A DNA stretch of 64,000 nucleotides, from positions 1,612,001-1,676,000 of the forward strand of contig NZ_LT906446.1 in NCBI RefSeq assembly GCF_900187035.1, read 5' to 3'. The DNA is from Megamonas hypermegale. Its GTDB lineage: Bacteria > Bacillota > Negativicutes > Selenomonadales > Selenomonadaceae. Position numbers and translations under genes: made by a program. Shown here piece after piece: positions 34,312 to 44,212 of this stretch. The notes beneath the pieces are model-generated. The model did not search any database, was not told where the DNA came from, and saw only the letters and a program-made list of their open reading frames with translations. The number at the start of each line of letters is the position of its first letter. Within the stretch, counting starts at the first letter, position 1.

Positions 34312-34399
34312 TGGCAGAGAGGGTGGGATTCGAACCCACGGTACCTTTCGGTACAATTGATTTCGAGTCAATCACCTTCGACCACTCGGACACCTCTCC
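34312..34399 (-). tRNA. tRNA-Ser (CGA anticodon)
   Basis: The 88-nt gene folds as a type II tRNA with a long variable arm (GTACCGAAAGGTAC region), TTCGAATCC T-loop and an encoded CCA. The anticodon loop CTCGAAA gives CGA, which reads UCG. Confidence 0.93.
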
Positions 34400-34452
34400 A
34401 TTATCAGTAAATCAAGCAAAATTATACCATTGATATAAATAAAAGACAAGTT

Positions 34453-34647
34453 TTATTTAACTATGCCGCGTACCATCTTTTCAAATTTAGGGCGTGGCAT
34501 CATTACGAAATGACCGCAACCTGTGCATTTTAAACCAAAATCCATACCAGTGCGAATGATTGTCCAAGTATCGCTACCACATGGATGTTTTTTCTTCATG
34601 CGTACAACATCATTAACATTGTATTGCACTTTTTCCAAATATAACAC
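34453..34647 (-). CDS. DUF951 small zinc-ribbon-like protein
   Basis: This 64-residue protein of the DUF951 (YyzM-like) family has KKKHPCGSDTWTIIRTG and LKCTGCGH. The four Cys/His positions could bind a metal. It has a conserved small size and no known function. It lies 16 bases after the CDF gene on the same strand. Confidence 0.85.
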   Translation of the reverse strand: MLYLEKVQYNVNDVVRMKKKHPCGSDTWTIIRTGMDFGLKCTGCGHFVMMPRPKFEKMVRGIVK

Positions 34648-34663
34648 CGTCCCTTTTATTCAA

Positions 34664-35572
34664 TTAATTTGCTTCAACGTAGTTTTTTTTTATAACAACA
34701 CCATTTTTATCCACTGGTTCAGGGTGAATAGTTACATCGAAATTACCCATTTTCTGTCTTATTTTATGTTCGATATCATCACAGATATCATGTACCTTAT
34801 AAAGTGGCATATCTTTTTCAAATGTTACATGTACATCTAACAATTTATATGAACCAGATTTACGCGTACGTAAATGATGATAGCCAATTAAATCTTTGTG
34901 TTCCATGATGATTTCACCGATGATTTTTTCTTCTTCTGGAGACAAACTGCTATCAGTGAGTTCTCTTGCACTTTCCACTACCATTTTATAACCAGCACGG
35001 AAAATTATCAAAGCAACTACAATTGCGATAACTGGGTCAAGCCATAAGAAACCAAATACTTTCATTCCAACTAAGCCAACCATTACCCCAACTGAAGTCC
35101 ATACATCAGATTGAAGATGTAATCCATCTGCTTCTAAGGCTTGTGAATCTGTTTTTTTCGCTACAGCAATCAAACGGCGTGAAACGAAAAAATTTACTAC
35201 AATAGATATAATCATGATATATATACCATATTGCAAAAATTCAGGGTCAAGAGGCGTATCAAATTTATGAACTGCTTCATATATAATAAATATTGCAGTA
35301 CCTACGATTAATAACGCTTCTACAGCTGAAGATAAATTTTCAAATTTGCCATGACCATAATCATGCTCTTTATCTGGTGGTGCAACCGCTTTTCGCACTG
35401 CCCAAAAGGCAATAAATGCAGCGATTAAATCTACACCTGAGTGAATTGCTTCAGATATTAAACTTAAAGCACCTACATATAAACCAACTGCCAATTTCAA
35501 AATAACTAATACAGTATTAGAAACAATTGACATCCATGCCGTTTGCTTTTTCAAAGCATCCATTTCTGTCAT
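34664..35572 (-). CDS. Cation diffusion facilitator (CDF) metal exporter
   Basis: This 302-residue protein has six TM segments and a cytoplasmic C-terminal domain. The metal sites SEAIHSGVDL (HxxxD in TM2) and EADGLHLQSDVWTS (HxxxD in TM5), with HDYGHGKFE after TM2, are diagnostic. It exports Zn, Fe, Mn or similar ions, and the exact metal is unclear. A strong hairpin terminator lies in its leader (35638-35668), and an imperfect Fur-like site (TGATAATTAATAACA on the minus strand) is close to the start. Confidence 0.9.
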   Translation of the reverse strand: MTEMDALKKQTAWMSIVSNTVLVILKLAVGLYVGALSLISEAIHSGVDLIAAFIAFWAVRKAVAPPDKEHDYGHGKFENLSSAVEALLIVGTAIFIIYEAVHKFDTPLDPEFLQYGIYIMIISIVVNFFVSRRLIAVAKKTDSQALEADGLHLQSDVWTSVGVMVGLVGMKVFGFLWLDPVIAIVVALIIFRAGYKMVVESARELTDSSLSPEEEKIIGEIIMEHKDLIGYHHLRTRKSGSYKLLDVHVTFEKDMPLYKVHDICDDIEHKIRQKMGNFDVTIHPEPVDKNGVVIKKNYVEAN

Positions 35573-35637
35573 TATATTACCTCCAAAATCAAATAAATGT
35601 TATTAATTATCATTTAAAGACCTTTATAATAGAAAAA

Positions 35638-35668
35638 AATCTGCACCACTAACTTTAGTGTGCAGATT
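35638..35668 (-). terminator. Terminator in the leader of the CDF gene
   Basis: AATCTGCAC-CACTAA / TTAGTG-TGCAGATT (one bulged base) is followed by a run of T on the minus strand. It lies between a candidate promoter (35690-35720 region) and the CDF start. It may be an attenuator or the end of a short RNA. Confidence 0.65.
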
Positions 35669-35683
35669 GCTCTTCATATTGTT

Positions 35684-35782
35684 TTTATCTTAACACATTA
35701 AACTAAAAGTGTAAAGATTATCTTAACAATTTCACTACATTTCTTCTATAGACAAAATAAAAAATAATGTTAAGATAAAGCT
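35684..35782. repeat. Three copies of TTATCTTAACA / TGTTAAGATAA
   Basis: TTATCTTAACA occurs twice at about 35684-35730 and once inverted near 35770-35780. Read as TGT-TAAGAT, each is an extended -10-like element. One minus-strand copy has TTTACA 17 bases upstream. They lie between CDF (minus) and manA (plus), so they can be divergent promoters or operator repeats. Confidence 0.5.
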
Positions 35783-35820
35783 AGAAACTATATCATTAAT
35801 ATACGAAAGGATTTTACGTT

Positions 35821-36786
35821 ATGCTCTATCCATTAAAACTTCAAGCTGCTTTTAAAGATTATATTTGGGGCGGCACACGTTTACGCGATGAATTTAACAA
35901 ACAAACTACAATCAATCCAGTAGCTGAAAGTTGGGAACTTTCTTGTCATCACGATGGTAAAAGCACTATAGAAAACGGTTCTTTTGCTGGCAAAACTTTA
36001 ATTGAATACATCGAAACAGAAGGAAAACAAGTAATCGGCACAAAAGCTCAAGATAAAAAAGATTTTCCTATCTTGATAAAATTTATTGATGCGAAGCAAA
36101 ATCTTTCTGTACAAGTTCACCCTGATGACAAATATGCACTTTTAAATGAAGGCGAATCTGGTAAAACTGAAATGTGGTACGTAATGGACGCTCAACCAGA
36201 TTCTAAATTAATTTACGGTTTCAATAAAAAAATCTCTCATCAAGAATTTGAAAAACGCATAACTGATAATACTTTACTCGAAGTTTGCAATCAAGTTCCA
36301 ATAAAAAAAGGTGATATATTTTTTATTGAAGCAGGCACACTTCACGCTATTGGTGCTGGTGCTTTAATCGCTGAAATTCAGCAAAGCTCAAATTCTACTT
36401 ATCGAGTTTATGATTACGGTCGTCTCGGCAAAGATGGTAAACCTCGCCAACTCCACATTGAAAAAGCACTCGCTGTGACAAAATTAGAACCACCAACAAG
36501 AAAACCTGAACCAGTTGCTAAAGTAAATTATTTCACTGATTATGATTTAACAATTTTAGCGCAATGCGATTTATTTAATGTAAGTCATTTTAATTTACAT
36601 GGAAATTGCAATTTAGAAGCAAAAAAAGATAGCTTCCATTCTATTTTAATATTAAACGGCGAAATGGCTTTAACGTATAAAGCAAATAGCTTCACTGTAA
36701 AAAAAGGTGAAAGCATTTTCATTCCTGCCAATATGGGAGAATACATCTTAAACGGCACAGGAGAATTTATTTTAACTACATTATAA
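35821..36786 (+). CDS. manA: Mannose-6-phosphate isomerase, class I
   Basis: This 321-residue zinc enzyme interconverts mannose-6-phosphate and fructose-6-phosphate. Zn ligands appear in VQVHPDD, GKTEMWYV and GTLHAIGAG, and YRVYDYGRLGKDGKPR is the active-site loop. A short cupin-like domain ends the protein, as in Firmicute ManA. It can feed sugar from a mannose-type PTS such as the one at the window start. Confidence 0.94.
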   Translation: MLYPLKLQAAFKDYIWGGTRLRDEFNKQTTINPVAESWELSCHHDGKSTIENGSFAGKTLIEYIETEGKQVIGTKAQDKKDFPILIKFIDAKQNLSVQVHPDDKYALLNEGESGKTEMWYVMDAQPDSKLIYGFNKKISHQEFEKRITDNTLLEVCNQVPIKKGDIFFIEAGTLHAIGAGALIAEIQQSSNSTYRVYDYGRLGKDGKPRQLHIEKALAVTKLEPPTRKPEPVAKVNYFTDYDLTILAQCDLFNVSHFNLHGNCNLEAKKDSFHSILILNGEMALTYKANSFTVKKGESIFIPANMGEYILNGTGEFILTTL

Positions 36787-36789
36787 AAT

Positions 36790-36833
36790 AAAAAAGCATT
36801 GAGCTTCACGCTAGAAACTCAATGCCTTTTTTT
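36790..36833. terminator. Bidirectional terminator between manA and the Fsr-like gene
   Basis: AAAAAGCATTGAG... pairs with CTCAATGCCTTTTTT between two convergent genes. Confidence 0.85.
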
Positions 36834-38038
36834 TATAAATTTTTATATTTGTTCGGTAAATTTACAGGTGTTATATAAACAAGAACAACACTTATTATAA
36901 GTAAAGCTGTTGTAAGACCAAGTGCCATTGAAAGACCCATCCATTCGGCAATACTACTAGTAAGCATAGTACCGATACCACCTAAACCAAAAGATAAACC
37001 AAGCATCATGCCTGATGCCATTCCCGGATTATCTGGCAAGAAATTTTGACCCCAAACAATTGCCCCTGGATTAGCAGCCATTGCTAAAGCACCTGATAAA
37101 AATAAAACAACATAAATCAATATTCCCATTTGACTTACAAATAGAAAACACATTGTTGGAAATATAGCTAAAATTAAAGCCCATAAAATAACTTTTTTAT
37201 AGCCAATTTTATCATTAAGGATACCGCCCACTAGTCCGCCTATAACTGAACCACATAAGTAAACTGTAAGTATCCAACCACTTGATGTATTATCGTAACC
37301 TTGATGCATTGCCCAAAGTGGTAAAAATGTCACAAGGGCTGTAAATACCCATGCTCTTATACCCATGGAAATATTTAAAAACATTAAAGGTTTATTTTTA
37401 AACAAACGTCTAAAACTAAAATGCATATTTTTAGCTACTTGTTCATTTACAAATCGCTGTCTCGATAATCCAGAACTGTACATGAAAAAGCCTAAAATAA
37501 ATGCTGGTATTATGAGAATAGGCAAATATTTTAAATCAAATAAATTCATAAAGTATACGAGCAAAATAGGTGAAAATGCAAAACCTAAACTGCCACCTGC
37601 TACAAATATAGATATAGATGATGATACTTTTCCTTCTGGCGATACCTTACTTATAAGACCTGCGCCCATAGGATGAAATGTCGATACAGCTAAACCACTT
37701 AAGCCTATCAATATTGCTAACATCCAAAATTCACTGACTAAACTCGTCAAACAAATAAATATTGCACCGAATGGAATTATAAATGGCATCAATTTATTAA
37801 AATTATACTTATCCATAAAATAACCAAATACTGGCTGCAATACATTTGCAGAAAAAGACATCACCATTACAAGCACGCCGCTCAAAGTAAGCGATAATCC
37901 CAATTTAGGAATTAATATCGGCAATAAAACAGGCAAAAAGTTACAATAAAAATCATTAAAAAAATGCCCCATCGACAACAATATTACTTGTAAATAAGAT
38001 TTTTTTCCTGATTGTCTTCGTAAAGCTAATTCTGTCAT
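36833..38038 (-). CDS. MFS transporter, fosmidomycin-resistance (Fsr) type
   Basis: The protein is about 400 residues with 12 TM segments. SMGHFFNDFYCNFLPVLLPIL near the N-terminus is the Fsr-family signature, and FHPMGAGLISKV follows. The family exports drug-like compounds. The ATG at 38038 is chosen because GTGAGG at 38050 is its ribosome site. Two tRNA-Pro genes lie upstream on the same strand. Confidence 0.86.
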   Translation of the reverse strand: MTELALRRQSGKKSYLQVILLSMGHFFNDFYCNFLPVLLPILIPKLGLSLTLSGVLVMVMSFSANVLQPVFGYFMDKYNFNKLMPFIIPFGAIFICLTSLVSEFWMLAILIGLSGLAVSTFHPMGAGLISKVSPEGKVSSSISIFVAGGSLGFAFSPILLVYFMNLFDLKYLPILIIPAFILGFFMYSSGLSRQRFVNEQVAKNMHFSFRRLFKNKPLMFLNISMGIRAWVFTALVTFLPLWAMHQGYDNTSSGWILTVYLCGSVIGGLVGGILNDKIGYKKVILWALILAIFPTMCFLFVSQMGILIYVVLFLSGALAMAANPGAIVWGQNFLPDNPGMASGMMLGLSFGLGGIGTMLTSSIAEWMGLSMALGLTTALLIISVVLVYITPVNLPNKYKNL

Positions 38039-38077
38039 TATGTACCTCACTTATAAAATTTTTAATTATAAACACAA

Positions 38078-38102
38078 AAAAAGGAAGCTTTCGCTTCCTC
38101 TA
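38078..38102 (-). terminator. Terminator after tRNA-Pro(CGG)
   Basis: GGAAGC-TTTC-GCTTCC hairpin with a T run on the minus strand. It is nearly identical to the hairpin at 38205-38234. Confidence 0.85.
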
Positions 38103-38109
38103 ACTTCTA

Positions 38110-38186
38110 TGGTCGGAGCAACAGGATTCGAACCTACGACCTCTTGGTCCCGAACCAAGCGCTCTACCAAACTGAGCTATGCCCCG
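38110..38186 (-). tRNA. tRNA-Pro (CGG anticodon)
   Basis: The 77-nt gene has acceptor stem CGGGGCA / TGCTCCG, an encoded CCA and an anticodon loop TTCGGGA giving CGG. It is one half of a tandem tRNA-terminator repeat with the gene at 38243-38319. Confidence 0.94.
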
Positions 38187-38204
38187 CCGTGTATGGTATA
38201 AATT

Positions 38205-38234
38205 CAAAAAAAAGGAAGCTTTCGCTTCCTCTAA
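38205..38234 (-). terminator. Terminator after tRNA-Pro(TGG)
   Basis: GGAAGC-TTTC-GCTTCC hairpin with a T run on the minus strand, a near copy of the terminator at 38078-38102. Confidence 0.85.
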
Positions 38235-38242
38235 ATTTCTAA

Positions 38243-38319
38243 TGGTCGGAGCAGCAGGATTCGAACCTGCGACCCCCTGGTCCCAAGCCAGGTGCTCTAC
38301 CAAACTGAGCCATGCCCCG
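38243..38319 (-). tRNA. tRNA-Pro (TGG anticodon)
   Basis: The 77-nt gene has acceptor CGGGGCA / TGCTCCG, an encoded CCA and loop CTTGGGA giving TGG, the main proline reader. It is followed by its own terminator and then the CGG gene. Confidence 0.94.
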
Positions 38320-38526
38320 TTTCACGTTTGTTCCTCGTGAGAACATGTATTATTATATTGCTTATTATAAAAAATGTCAACACCTTTTTTTAATTTTTTT
38401 ATAAAAATTTTTATCAATTTTATGTTTACATTTTTATATTAATTAGAAGGGTATTTTTGCAAATTTATAGAATATATTAACTATCTGGACGCATATAAAA
38501 ATTTTCAGAAATCGGAGATGATGCAC

Positions 38527-39552
38527 ATGCATTTTTATTGTGAAAAATGTAAAAAAGAATATCCATTAAATTCAACTTCTTATCAATGCTCTTGCGGAGG
38601 GTTGTTCAGATTATATAAAGATGATAAAGACACTATTCCTCAAGATGTTTCAATTGGTGAGATTGTAACACCTCTTCTTCCTATAAAATTTGGTAAACAA
38701 GAAATGTTCTTTAAAATGGAACATTTGAATCCTACTGGCTCATTTAAAGCACGTGGTGCTAAAGCTATGGTTAATATGTTAAAACATTTAGACATAGATA
38801 ACATAGTTGAAGATTCTTCTGGCAATGGTGCTTCTGCTTTAGCTGCTTATGCTGCTGCTGCAAATATGGACTGTACAGTATACGTTCCAGAAAGCATTGC
38901 TGCTGGTAAATTACATCAAATTGAAACATATGGTGCTCATGTTCGTCTTGTAATTGGCAATCGTGAAGCCACTGCAGAAGCTGCAAAAAAAGCTGTAGTT
39001 CAAGAAGAAGCTTATTACGCATCCCATGTTTATAATCCATTATTCTTTGAAGGCATTAAATCCATGGCTTATGAAATTTATCATCAGCTTGATGATAATG
39101 TTCCTGAATACGTTTTCTTACCTGTAGGTAATGGTACTATGCTCCTTGGTTTGTATTACGGCTTTGAAGAAATCGGTCGTTTACCATCTTTTGTAGCAGT
39201 ACAAAGTGAAAACTGCTGTCCTCTTTATAATGCGTTCAAAAAGAAACGTAAAGTATCTCCACCATCATTCACAATCGCTGATGCTATTCGTGTAGAAAAA
39301 CCTATACGTCTTAAAGAAATGCTTATGGCAATAACTCGCAGCAAAGGTGATGTCATCACTGTAAGCGATGAAGAAATCGAAGAAGCACAACATCAAACTG
39401 GTCGCAAAGGTATTTATGTAGAAGCAACAGCTGCTGTTCCAATTGCTGGAGCTTTAAAATACTTCCGCAAAGGTAAACCTGATAACTATCGCGTAGTCAT
39501 TCCAATTACCGGAGCTGGCCTCAATGGACCTGATAAAAAAAGAAATAGATAA
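38527..39552 (+). CDS. Threonine synthase-like PLP enzyme with zinc ribbon
   Basis: This fold-type II PLP enzyme of about 341 residues starts with a Cys4 ribbon (FYCEKCKKEY, YQCSCGG). The Schiff-base Lys is in NPTGSFKARGAKA, and GNGTMLLGLYYG is the phosphate loop. It resembles short threonine synthase/diaminopropionate-type enzymes, but the exact substrate is not fixed. The ATG at 38527 is preferred (GGAG 9 bases upstream) over ATGs at 38518 and 38521, which touch that site. Confidence 0.8.
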   Translation: MHFYCEKCKKEYPLNSTSYQCSCGGLFRLYKDDKDTIPQDVSIGEIVTPLLPIKFGKQEMFFKMEHLNPTGSFKARGAKAMVNMLKHLDIDNIVEDSSGNGASALAAYAAAANMDCTVYVPESIAAGKLHQIETYGAHVRLVIGNREATAEAAKKAVVQEEAYYASHVYNPLFFEGIKSMAYEIYHQLDDNVPEYVFLPVGNGTMLLGLYYGFEEIGRLPSFVAVQSENCCPLYNAFKKKRKVSPPSFTIADAIRVEKPIRLKEMLMAITRSKGDVITVSDEEIEEAQHQTGRKGIYVEATAAVPIAGALKYFRKGKPDNYRVVIPITGAGLNGPDKKRNR

Positions 39553-39558
39553 TTTTTA

Positions 39559-39594
39559 TAAGTCAGTGAGCTAAATAGTTCACTGACTTTTTCA
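39559..39594 (+). terminator. Terminator after the PLP enzyme gene
   Basis: AAGTCAGTGA / TCACTGACTT hairpin with a T run on the plus strand. Confidence 0.85.
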
Positions 39595-39660
39595 TTTACA
39601 AATAAAGCAAAATGATTAATAATGTAATTTATATTCCCAAACTTTAGAAAGGAACATATT

Positions 39661-40428
39661 ATGGACGATATTAATCTTTATTTGCTTTTATTCTTAATTG
39701 CTACAGGTTTCATTGCCGCTTTTATCGACACAGTAGTTGGAGGTGGTGGTTTAATATCTTTACCAGCACTACTTTTCACGGGCATGCCACCTGTAACCGC
39801 TATTGCTACCAATAAAGTCGCAGCTTCAATGGGAGCAACAGTTGGTTTTGCTTCATTTGTTCGGTCAGGTCGAGTTGATTTTTCCACGATAAAATTTTTA
39901 TTGCCATTATCCTTTATCGGTTCTATCTGTGGAGCTAGTATTTTAAAATTAATACCTTCCGATTTTCTTCGCCCTCTTATTATTATTTTATTAGTAGCTG
40001 TTACAATCTACACTCTAACGAAAAAGAATTTTGGTCAAATTGCCACTTTCCATGGCATGAGTAAAAAAATGTGGGTTTTAAGTGCCGTTGCTGCATTTAT
40101 CTTTGGTTTTTATGATGGTTTCTTCGGTCCTGGTACTGGCACTTTTTTACTTTTTGCATTTCTTTGGATTGGTTTTGACTTCATCGGTGCTGCTGCTAAT
40201 GCCCGCGGTTTAAATTTTGCTAGTAATATTGCTGGTGCACTGTTTTTCATCTCTTCCGGCATTGTAGACTTCACTTATGCCCTTCCTATGGGATTTGCTA
40301 TGATGGTAGGAGCATTTTGTGGGGCTCGTATGGCTATTGCTAAAGGTGCTACGTATGTAAAAACATTATTCATCATCATGTCAGTAGTATTAATTGGTAA
40401 ACAAGTAATAGATTTATTTAAATCATAA
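39661..40428 (+). CDS. TSUP-family (TauE/SafE) anion exporter
   Basis: This 255-residue, about eight-TM protein has the family repeat pattern: ATGFIAAFIDTVVGGGGLISLPALL in the first half and GFYDGFFGPGTGTFLLFAF in the second. Members export sulfite, sulfoacetate and related anions. It lies 16 bases before the Ppx/GppA gene and probably shares its transcript. The substrate is unknown. Confidence 0.88.
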   Translation: MDDINLYLLLFLIATGFIAAFIDTVVGGGGLISLPALLFTGMPPVTAIATNKVAASMGATVGFASFVRSGRVDFSTIKFLLPLSFIGSICGASILKLIPSDFLRPLIIILLVAVTIYTLTKKNFGQIATFHGMSKKMWVLSAVAAFIFGFYDGFFGPGTGTFLLFAFLWIGFDFIGAAANARGLNFASNIAGALFFISSGIVDFTYALPMGFAMMVGAFCGARMAIAKGATYVKTLFIIMSVVLIGKQVIDLFKS

Positions 40429-40444
40429 TTTTGGAGGAATTACT

Positions 40445-41353
40445 ATGTTATATGCTGTTATCGATATCGGTTCAACTACTATGCGCATGGCTATCTATCA
40501 AATTTCGCAAAATAAATTAGAACTCGTACATAAAAGAAAATACACTGTTGGACTTGCTTCTTATGTACAAGATGGCATCATGACGCCCGAAGGAATTGAT
40601 AAAGCTTGTGAAATTTTAAATAAATTCCATGCTTTTTTGACTTCATTCAATATAAAAAATGTATCAGCATTCACTACAGCTGCTTTAAGAAATGCTAAAA
40701 ACAGTGAAGAAGCTGTCGCTAAAATCATTGAACGCACTGGTATTAATCTGCATATAATCTCTGGAGACCAAGAAGCGACATATGATTTTATCGCTGCTAC
40801 ACATGACCTAGATTATAATGATGGTTTCATCGTCGATATCGGTGGTGCTAGCACAGAATTAATCCGCTTTGCCGATAGTAAAATTCTCCATAAAATCAGC
40901 CTTCCTATCGGTTCATTAGCATTACACACTAAATACTGTACAGATTTCTTACCTAATGAAGCTGAAATTGCGCAAATGGTCGCTGAAGCGCGCAAAATCA
41001 TCAATGATGCTGAAGAATTTAAAAACATCACGCATACAGAAATCTGCGGTATCGGTGGTACTTGCAAAGGTGCTCGCATGCTTTACAATGAAATGTATCA
41101 CAAACCAGATAGCAATGATGCAATTCCAGTCGATAAAATTCCTGAAATCATCTCTCACTTTACACGTGGTCATGAATTTTCCGACGAAGATATCACTATT
41201 TTGTTAAAAACCGTACCCGATAGATTGCACACGATTATTCCAGGTCTAATAATTGCTAACGAACTTGCCAAAATTGTAAACGCTCATAGCATAACTTACA
41301 AGGACGCTGGCATGCGTGAAGGCTTTTTATACACACATGTTATCAAGAACTAA
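40445..41353 (+). CDS. Ppx/GppA-family phosphatase
   Basis: This 302-residue member of the ASKHA superfamily has YAVIDIGSTTMRMAIY at the N-terminus (phosphate-1 motif) and GFIVDIGGASTELIRF (phosphate-2). It is the short form without the C-terminal HD region. Members degrade polyphosphate or the 5'-phosphate of pppGpp. Which activity applies cannot be told from sequence. Confidence 0.88.
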   Translation: MLYAVIDIGSTTMRMAIYQISQNKLELVHKRKYTVGLASYVQDGIMTPEGIDKACEILNKFHAFLTSFNIKNVSAFTTAALRNAKNSEEAVAKIIERTGINLHIISGDQEATYDFIAATHDLDYNDGFIVDIGGASTELIRFADSKILHKISLPIGSLALHTKYCTDFLPNEAEIAQMVAEARKIINDAEEFKNITHTEICGIGGTCKGARMLYNEMYHKPDSNDAIPVDKIPEIISHFTRGHEFSDEDITILLKTVPDRLHTIIPGLIIANELAKIVNAHSITYKDAGMREGFLYTHVIKN

Positions 41354-41370
41354 CTTAAATTTACAATTTA

Positions 41371-41402
41371 CGCCGCCTGATGGTATTCTCAGGCGGCTTT
41401 TA
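41371..41402 (+). terminator. Terminator after the Ppx/GppA gene
   Basis: GCCGCCTGA / TCAGGCGGC hairpin followed by TTTTA. Confidence 0.9.
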
Positions 41403-41429
41403 TTCGCTGTTAAGCCTTATTTCGTGGAC

Positions 41430-41506
41430 TTTTAGCGCTAAAAATGATAAAATATATTAGTTAAGAAGATTTAATTTTGATTAGTATTTCGGTCATATTT
41501 TGACCG
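41430..41506. promoter_or_regulatory. gyrA upstream region with two palindromes
   Basis: A perfect 14-bp palindrome TTTTAGCGCTAAAA (41430-41443) and a CGGTCA-TATTT-TGACCG hairpin (41490-41506) lie before gyrA. The second is in the likely leader, 24 bases before the start codon. Their function is unknown. Confidence 0.4.
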
Positions 41507-41530
41507 TAGATTAAAAATTGAGGTGAGAAT

Positions 41531-43978
41531 GTGACACAAGAGATATCTGCAGGAAAAGTTCTTCCTGTAAATCTTGAAGATGAAATGAAAAATTCGTATA
41601 TCGACTACGCTATGAGTGTAATCGTTATGCGTGCACTTCCTGATGTTAGAGATGGTCTTAAACCAGTTCATCGCCGCATTTTATACGCTATGCAAGAAGC
41701 TGGTATGGGCTCTAATAAACCATATAAAAAATCCGCTCGTATTGTCGGGGAAGTATTAGGTAAATACCATCCACATGGAGATAGTTCCGTATACGATGCT
41801 ATCGTGCGTATGGCACAGGATTTCTCCTGCCGTTACGTTTTAGCAGACGGTCATGGTAACTTTGGTTCTATCGATGGCGACTCCGCTGCTGCTATGCGTT
41901 ATACTGAAGTTCGCATGTCCAAAATCGCTGAACTCATGCTCCAGGATATTGATAAACAAACTGTAGATTTTGCACCAAACTATGATGAATCATTAAAAGA
42001 ACCAACTGTATTACCATCTAAAATACCAAATCTTTTAGTAAACGGTTCTTCTGGTATAGCCGTTGGTATGGCAACAAATATTCCACCGCATAATTTAACA
42101 GAAGTAATTGATGGCGTATTACAGATGATTGATAACCCTGATATTACTATTGAAGAATTAATGAAAACTATAAAAGGCCCAGATTTTCCGACTGGCGCTA
42201 TGATTATGGGTCGCGATGGCATTATTTCCGCTTATAAAACTGGTCGCGGTGCTATAAAAATGCGCGCTTGCACAGAAATCAGCACTTTGCCAAACGGAAA
42301 ACCACGCATCACAGTAACACAATTACCATATCAAGTAAATAAAGCTCGTTTAGTAGAACGCATTGCTGAACTTGTACGCAATAAAATAATTGAAGGTATT
42401 ACAGATTTAAACGATGAATCAGACCGTAACGGTATGAGCATTGTAATTGACTTGCGCCGTGATGCTAATGCTGAAGTTATTTTAAATCAACTCTATCAGC
42501 ATACACAATTGCAAGAAACATTTGGCGTAATCATGTTGGCACTCGTCAACGGTCACCCACGTATTTTAAATCTCAAACAAGTTCTTCATTACTACATCAA
42601 ACATCAAGAAGATGTAATTCGTCGTCGTACACAGTACGAACTTACAAAAGCTCAGGCTCGTGCTCATATTTTAGAAGGTTTGACTATCGCTCTTGACCAA
42701 TTAGACCCAATCATTGAAACAATTCGCAAATCACCAAATGGCGAAACAGCGAAAGAAATCTTAATGAGCGATTACACACTCACTGAAAAACAAGCACAAG
42801 CAATTTTGGATTTACGTTTACAGCGCTTAACTGGCTTAGAACGTGAAAAAATCGAAACAGAATACCTTGAAGTTTTGAGCTATATTGATAACTTAAATGC
42901 AATCTTAGCTGATGAACACAAGATTTTAAATATCATCAAAGAAGAATTATCTGCTGTCAAAGCAAAATTTGGCGATGCTCGTCGCACTCAAATTACAGAT
43001 GATACTTCTGATGTAGACCTTGCTGACCTCATTGCTGAAGAAAACGTAGTTATCACATTGACTCATAATAACTACATCAAACGCATACCATTAACTACGT
43101 ATCGCAATCAAAAACGCGGTGGACGTGGCGTTACTGGCATGGGTACAAAAGAAGAAGATTATGTAGAAAATATGATTATCACTTCTACACATAACACTAT
43201 CTTATTCTTCACAAATAAAGGACTCGTTTACCAGTTAAAAGGTTATGAAATTCCAGAATCCGGTAGAACAGCTAAAGGCACTGCTATTGTAAATCTTTTA
43301 CCGCTTGCAAAAGATGAAAGCATCACTGCTATAATTCCAATTGAAAAATTTGCTGATGATAAATATTTATTCATGGCTACTCGCAATGGTGTTGTTAAAA
43401 AGACAGTACTCAGCGCTTACGATACAAACCGCAAGAAAACTGGCTTAATTGCAATCTCCTTAAAAGATGATGATGAATTAATCAGCGTAAAACTCACAGA
43501 TGGCAATCGCTATATAATTATCGGTACTCGCGATGGTATGTCCATCAGTTTCAATGAACAAGATGTTCGTCCAATGGGCAGAAACGCACGTGGTGTCATC
43601 GGCATAAAATTAAAAGGCGATGACAAAGTCATTGACATGGATAATTTACGCAAAAACTGCGAAGTCTTGACTGTAACTGAAAACGGCTATGGCAAACGCA
43701 CTCCAACTGAAGAATATCGCGCTCAAAGTCGCGGTGGTATCGGTCTTATCAACATCAAAGTCACTGAAAAAACTGGCTTTGTTGTAGGCGTTAAAGTCGT
43801 AAATGAAAATCAAGAATTCATGCTAATCTCCACTGAAGGCATTGTAATTCGTTCTAACATCAATGAAGTTTCCGTCATCAATCGCAATACTCAAGGCGTA
43901 AAAGTCATGAACATGGACGATAATGATAAAGTAGCTGCTGTTGCTGCTTTTGAAGATGATGAAAACAGTCACGAATAA
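41531..43978 (+). CDS. gyrA: DNA gyrase subunit A
   Basis: This 815-residue subunit cuts and rejoins DNA during negative supercoiling. The catalytic Tyr is in [13 protein letters not shown]. The quinolone region [15 protein letters not shown] has Ser and Asp at the two key positions, the wild-type state. The GyrA box appears as QKRGGRG in the C-terminal beta-pinwheel, which separates it from ParC. The start is GTG, with GAGGTGA upstream. gyrB is not in the window. Confidence 0.96.
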   Translation: MTQEISAGKVLPVNLEDEMKNSYIDYAMSVIVMRALPDVRDGLKPVHRRILYAMQEAGMGSNKPYKKSARIVGEVLGKYHPHGDSSVYDAIVRMAQDFSCRYVLADGHGNFGSIDGDSAAAMRYTEVRMSKIAELMLQDIDKQTVDFAPNYDESLKEPTVLPSKIPNLLVNGSSGIAVGMATNIPPHNLTEVIDGVLQMIDNPDITIEELMKTIKGPDFPTGAMIMGRDGIISAYKTGRGAIKMRACTEISTLPNGKPRITVTQLPYQVNKARLVERIAELVRNKIIEGITDLNDESDRNGMSIVIDLRRDANAEVILNQLYQHTQLQETFGVIMLALVNGHPRILNLKQVLHYYIKHQEDVIRRRTQYELTKAQARAHILEGLTIALDQLDPIIETIRKSPNGETAKEILMSDYTLTEKQAQAILDLRLQRLTGLEREKIETEYLEVLSYIDNLNAILADEHKILNIIKEELSAVKAKFGDARRTQITDDTSDVDLADLIAEENVVITLTHNNYIKRIPLTTYRNQKRGGRGVTGMGTKEEDYVENMIITSTHNTILFFTNKGLVYQLKGYEIPESGRTAKGTAIVNLLPLAKDESITAIIPIEKFADDKYLFMATRNGVVKKTVLSAYDTNRKKTGLIAISLKDDDELISVKLTDGNRYIIIGTRDGMSISFNEQDVRPMGRNARGVIGIKLKGDDKVIDMDNLRKNCEVLTVTENGYGKRTPTEEYRAQSRGGIGLINIKVTEKTGFVVGVKVVNENQEFMLISTEGIVIRSNINEVSVINRNTQGVKVMNMDDNDKVAAVAAFEDDENSHE

Positions 43979-43995
43979 TAAAATAAGGAAATATC

Positions 43996-44208
43996 ATGTC
44001 TAATATGGGAAAAATCATGATATATGCAGGAATTATTTTAATCATTGCAGGACTCTTTTTCCATTTTGGTTCAAAGATTTTGCCACTTGGAAAATTGCCA
44101 TTTGATTTTAAATGGGAAAGTTCCAATTCTAGCGTATATTTTCCACTTGGTTCTTGTGTTTTAATCAGTATCATTTTAACCATAATCTTAAATTTATTAT
44201 TTCGTTAA
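43996..44208 (+). CDS. DUF2905 small membrane protein
   Basis: This 70-residue protein has two TM helices and the family motif LGKLPFDF, followed by YFPLGSCVLISI. Its function is unknown. It lies 17 bases after gyrA and probably shares the transcript. Confidence 0.85.
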   Translation: MSNMGKIMIYAGIILIIAGLFFHFGSKILPLGKLPFDFKWESSNSSVYFPLGSCVLISIILTIILNLLFR

Positions 44209-44212
44209 AAAC

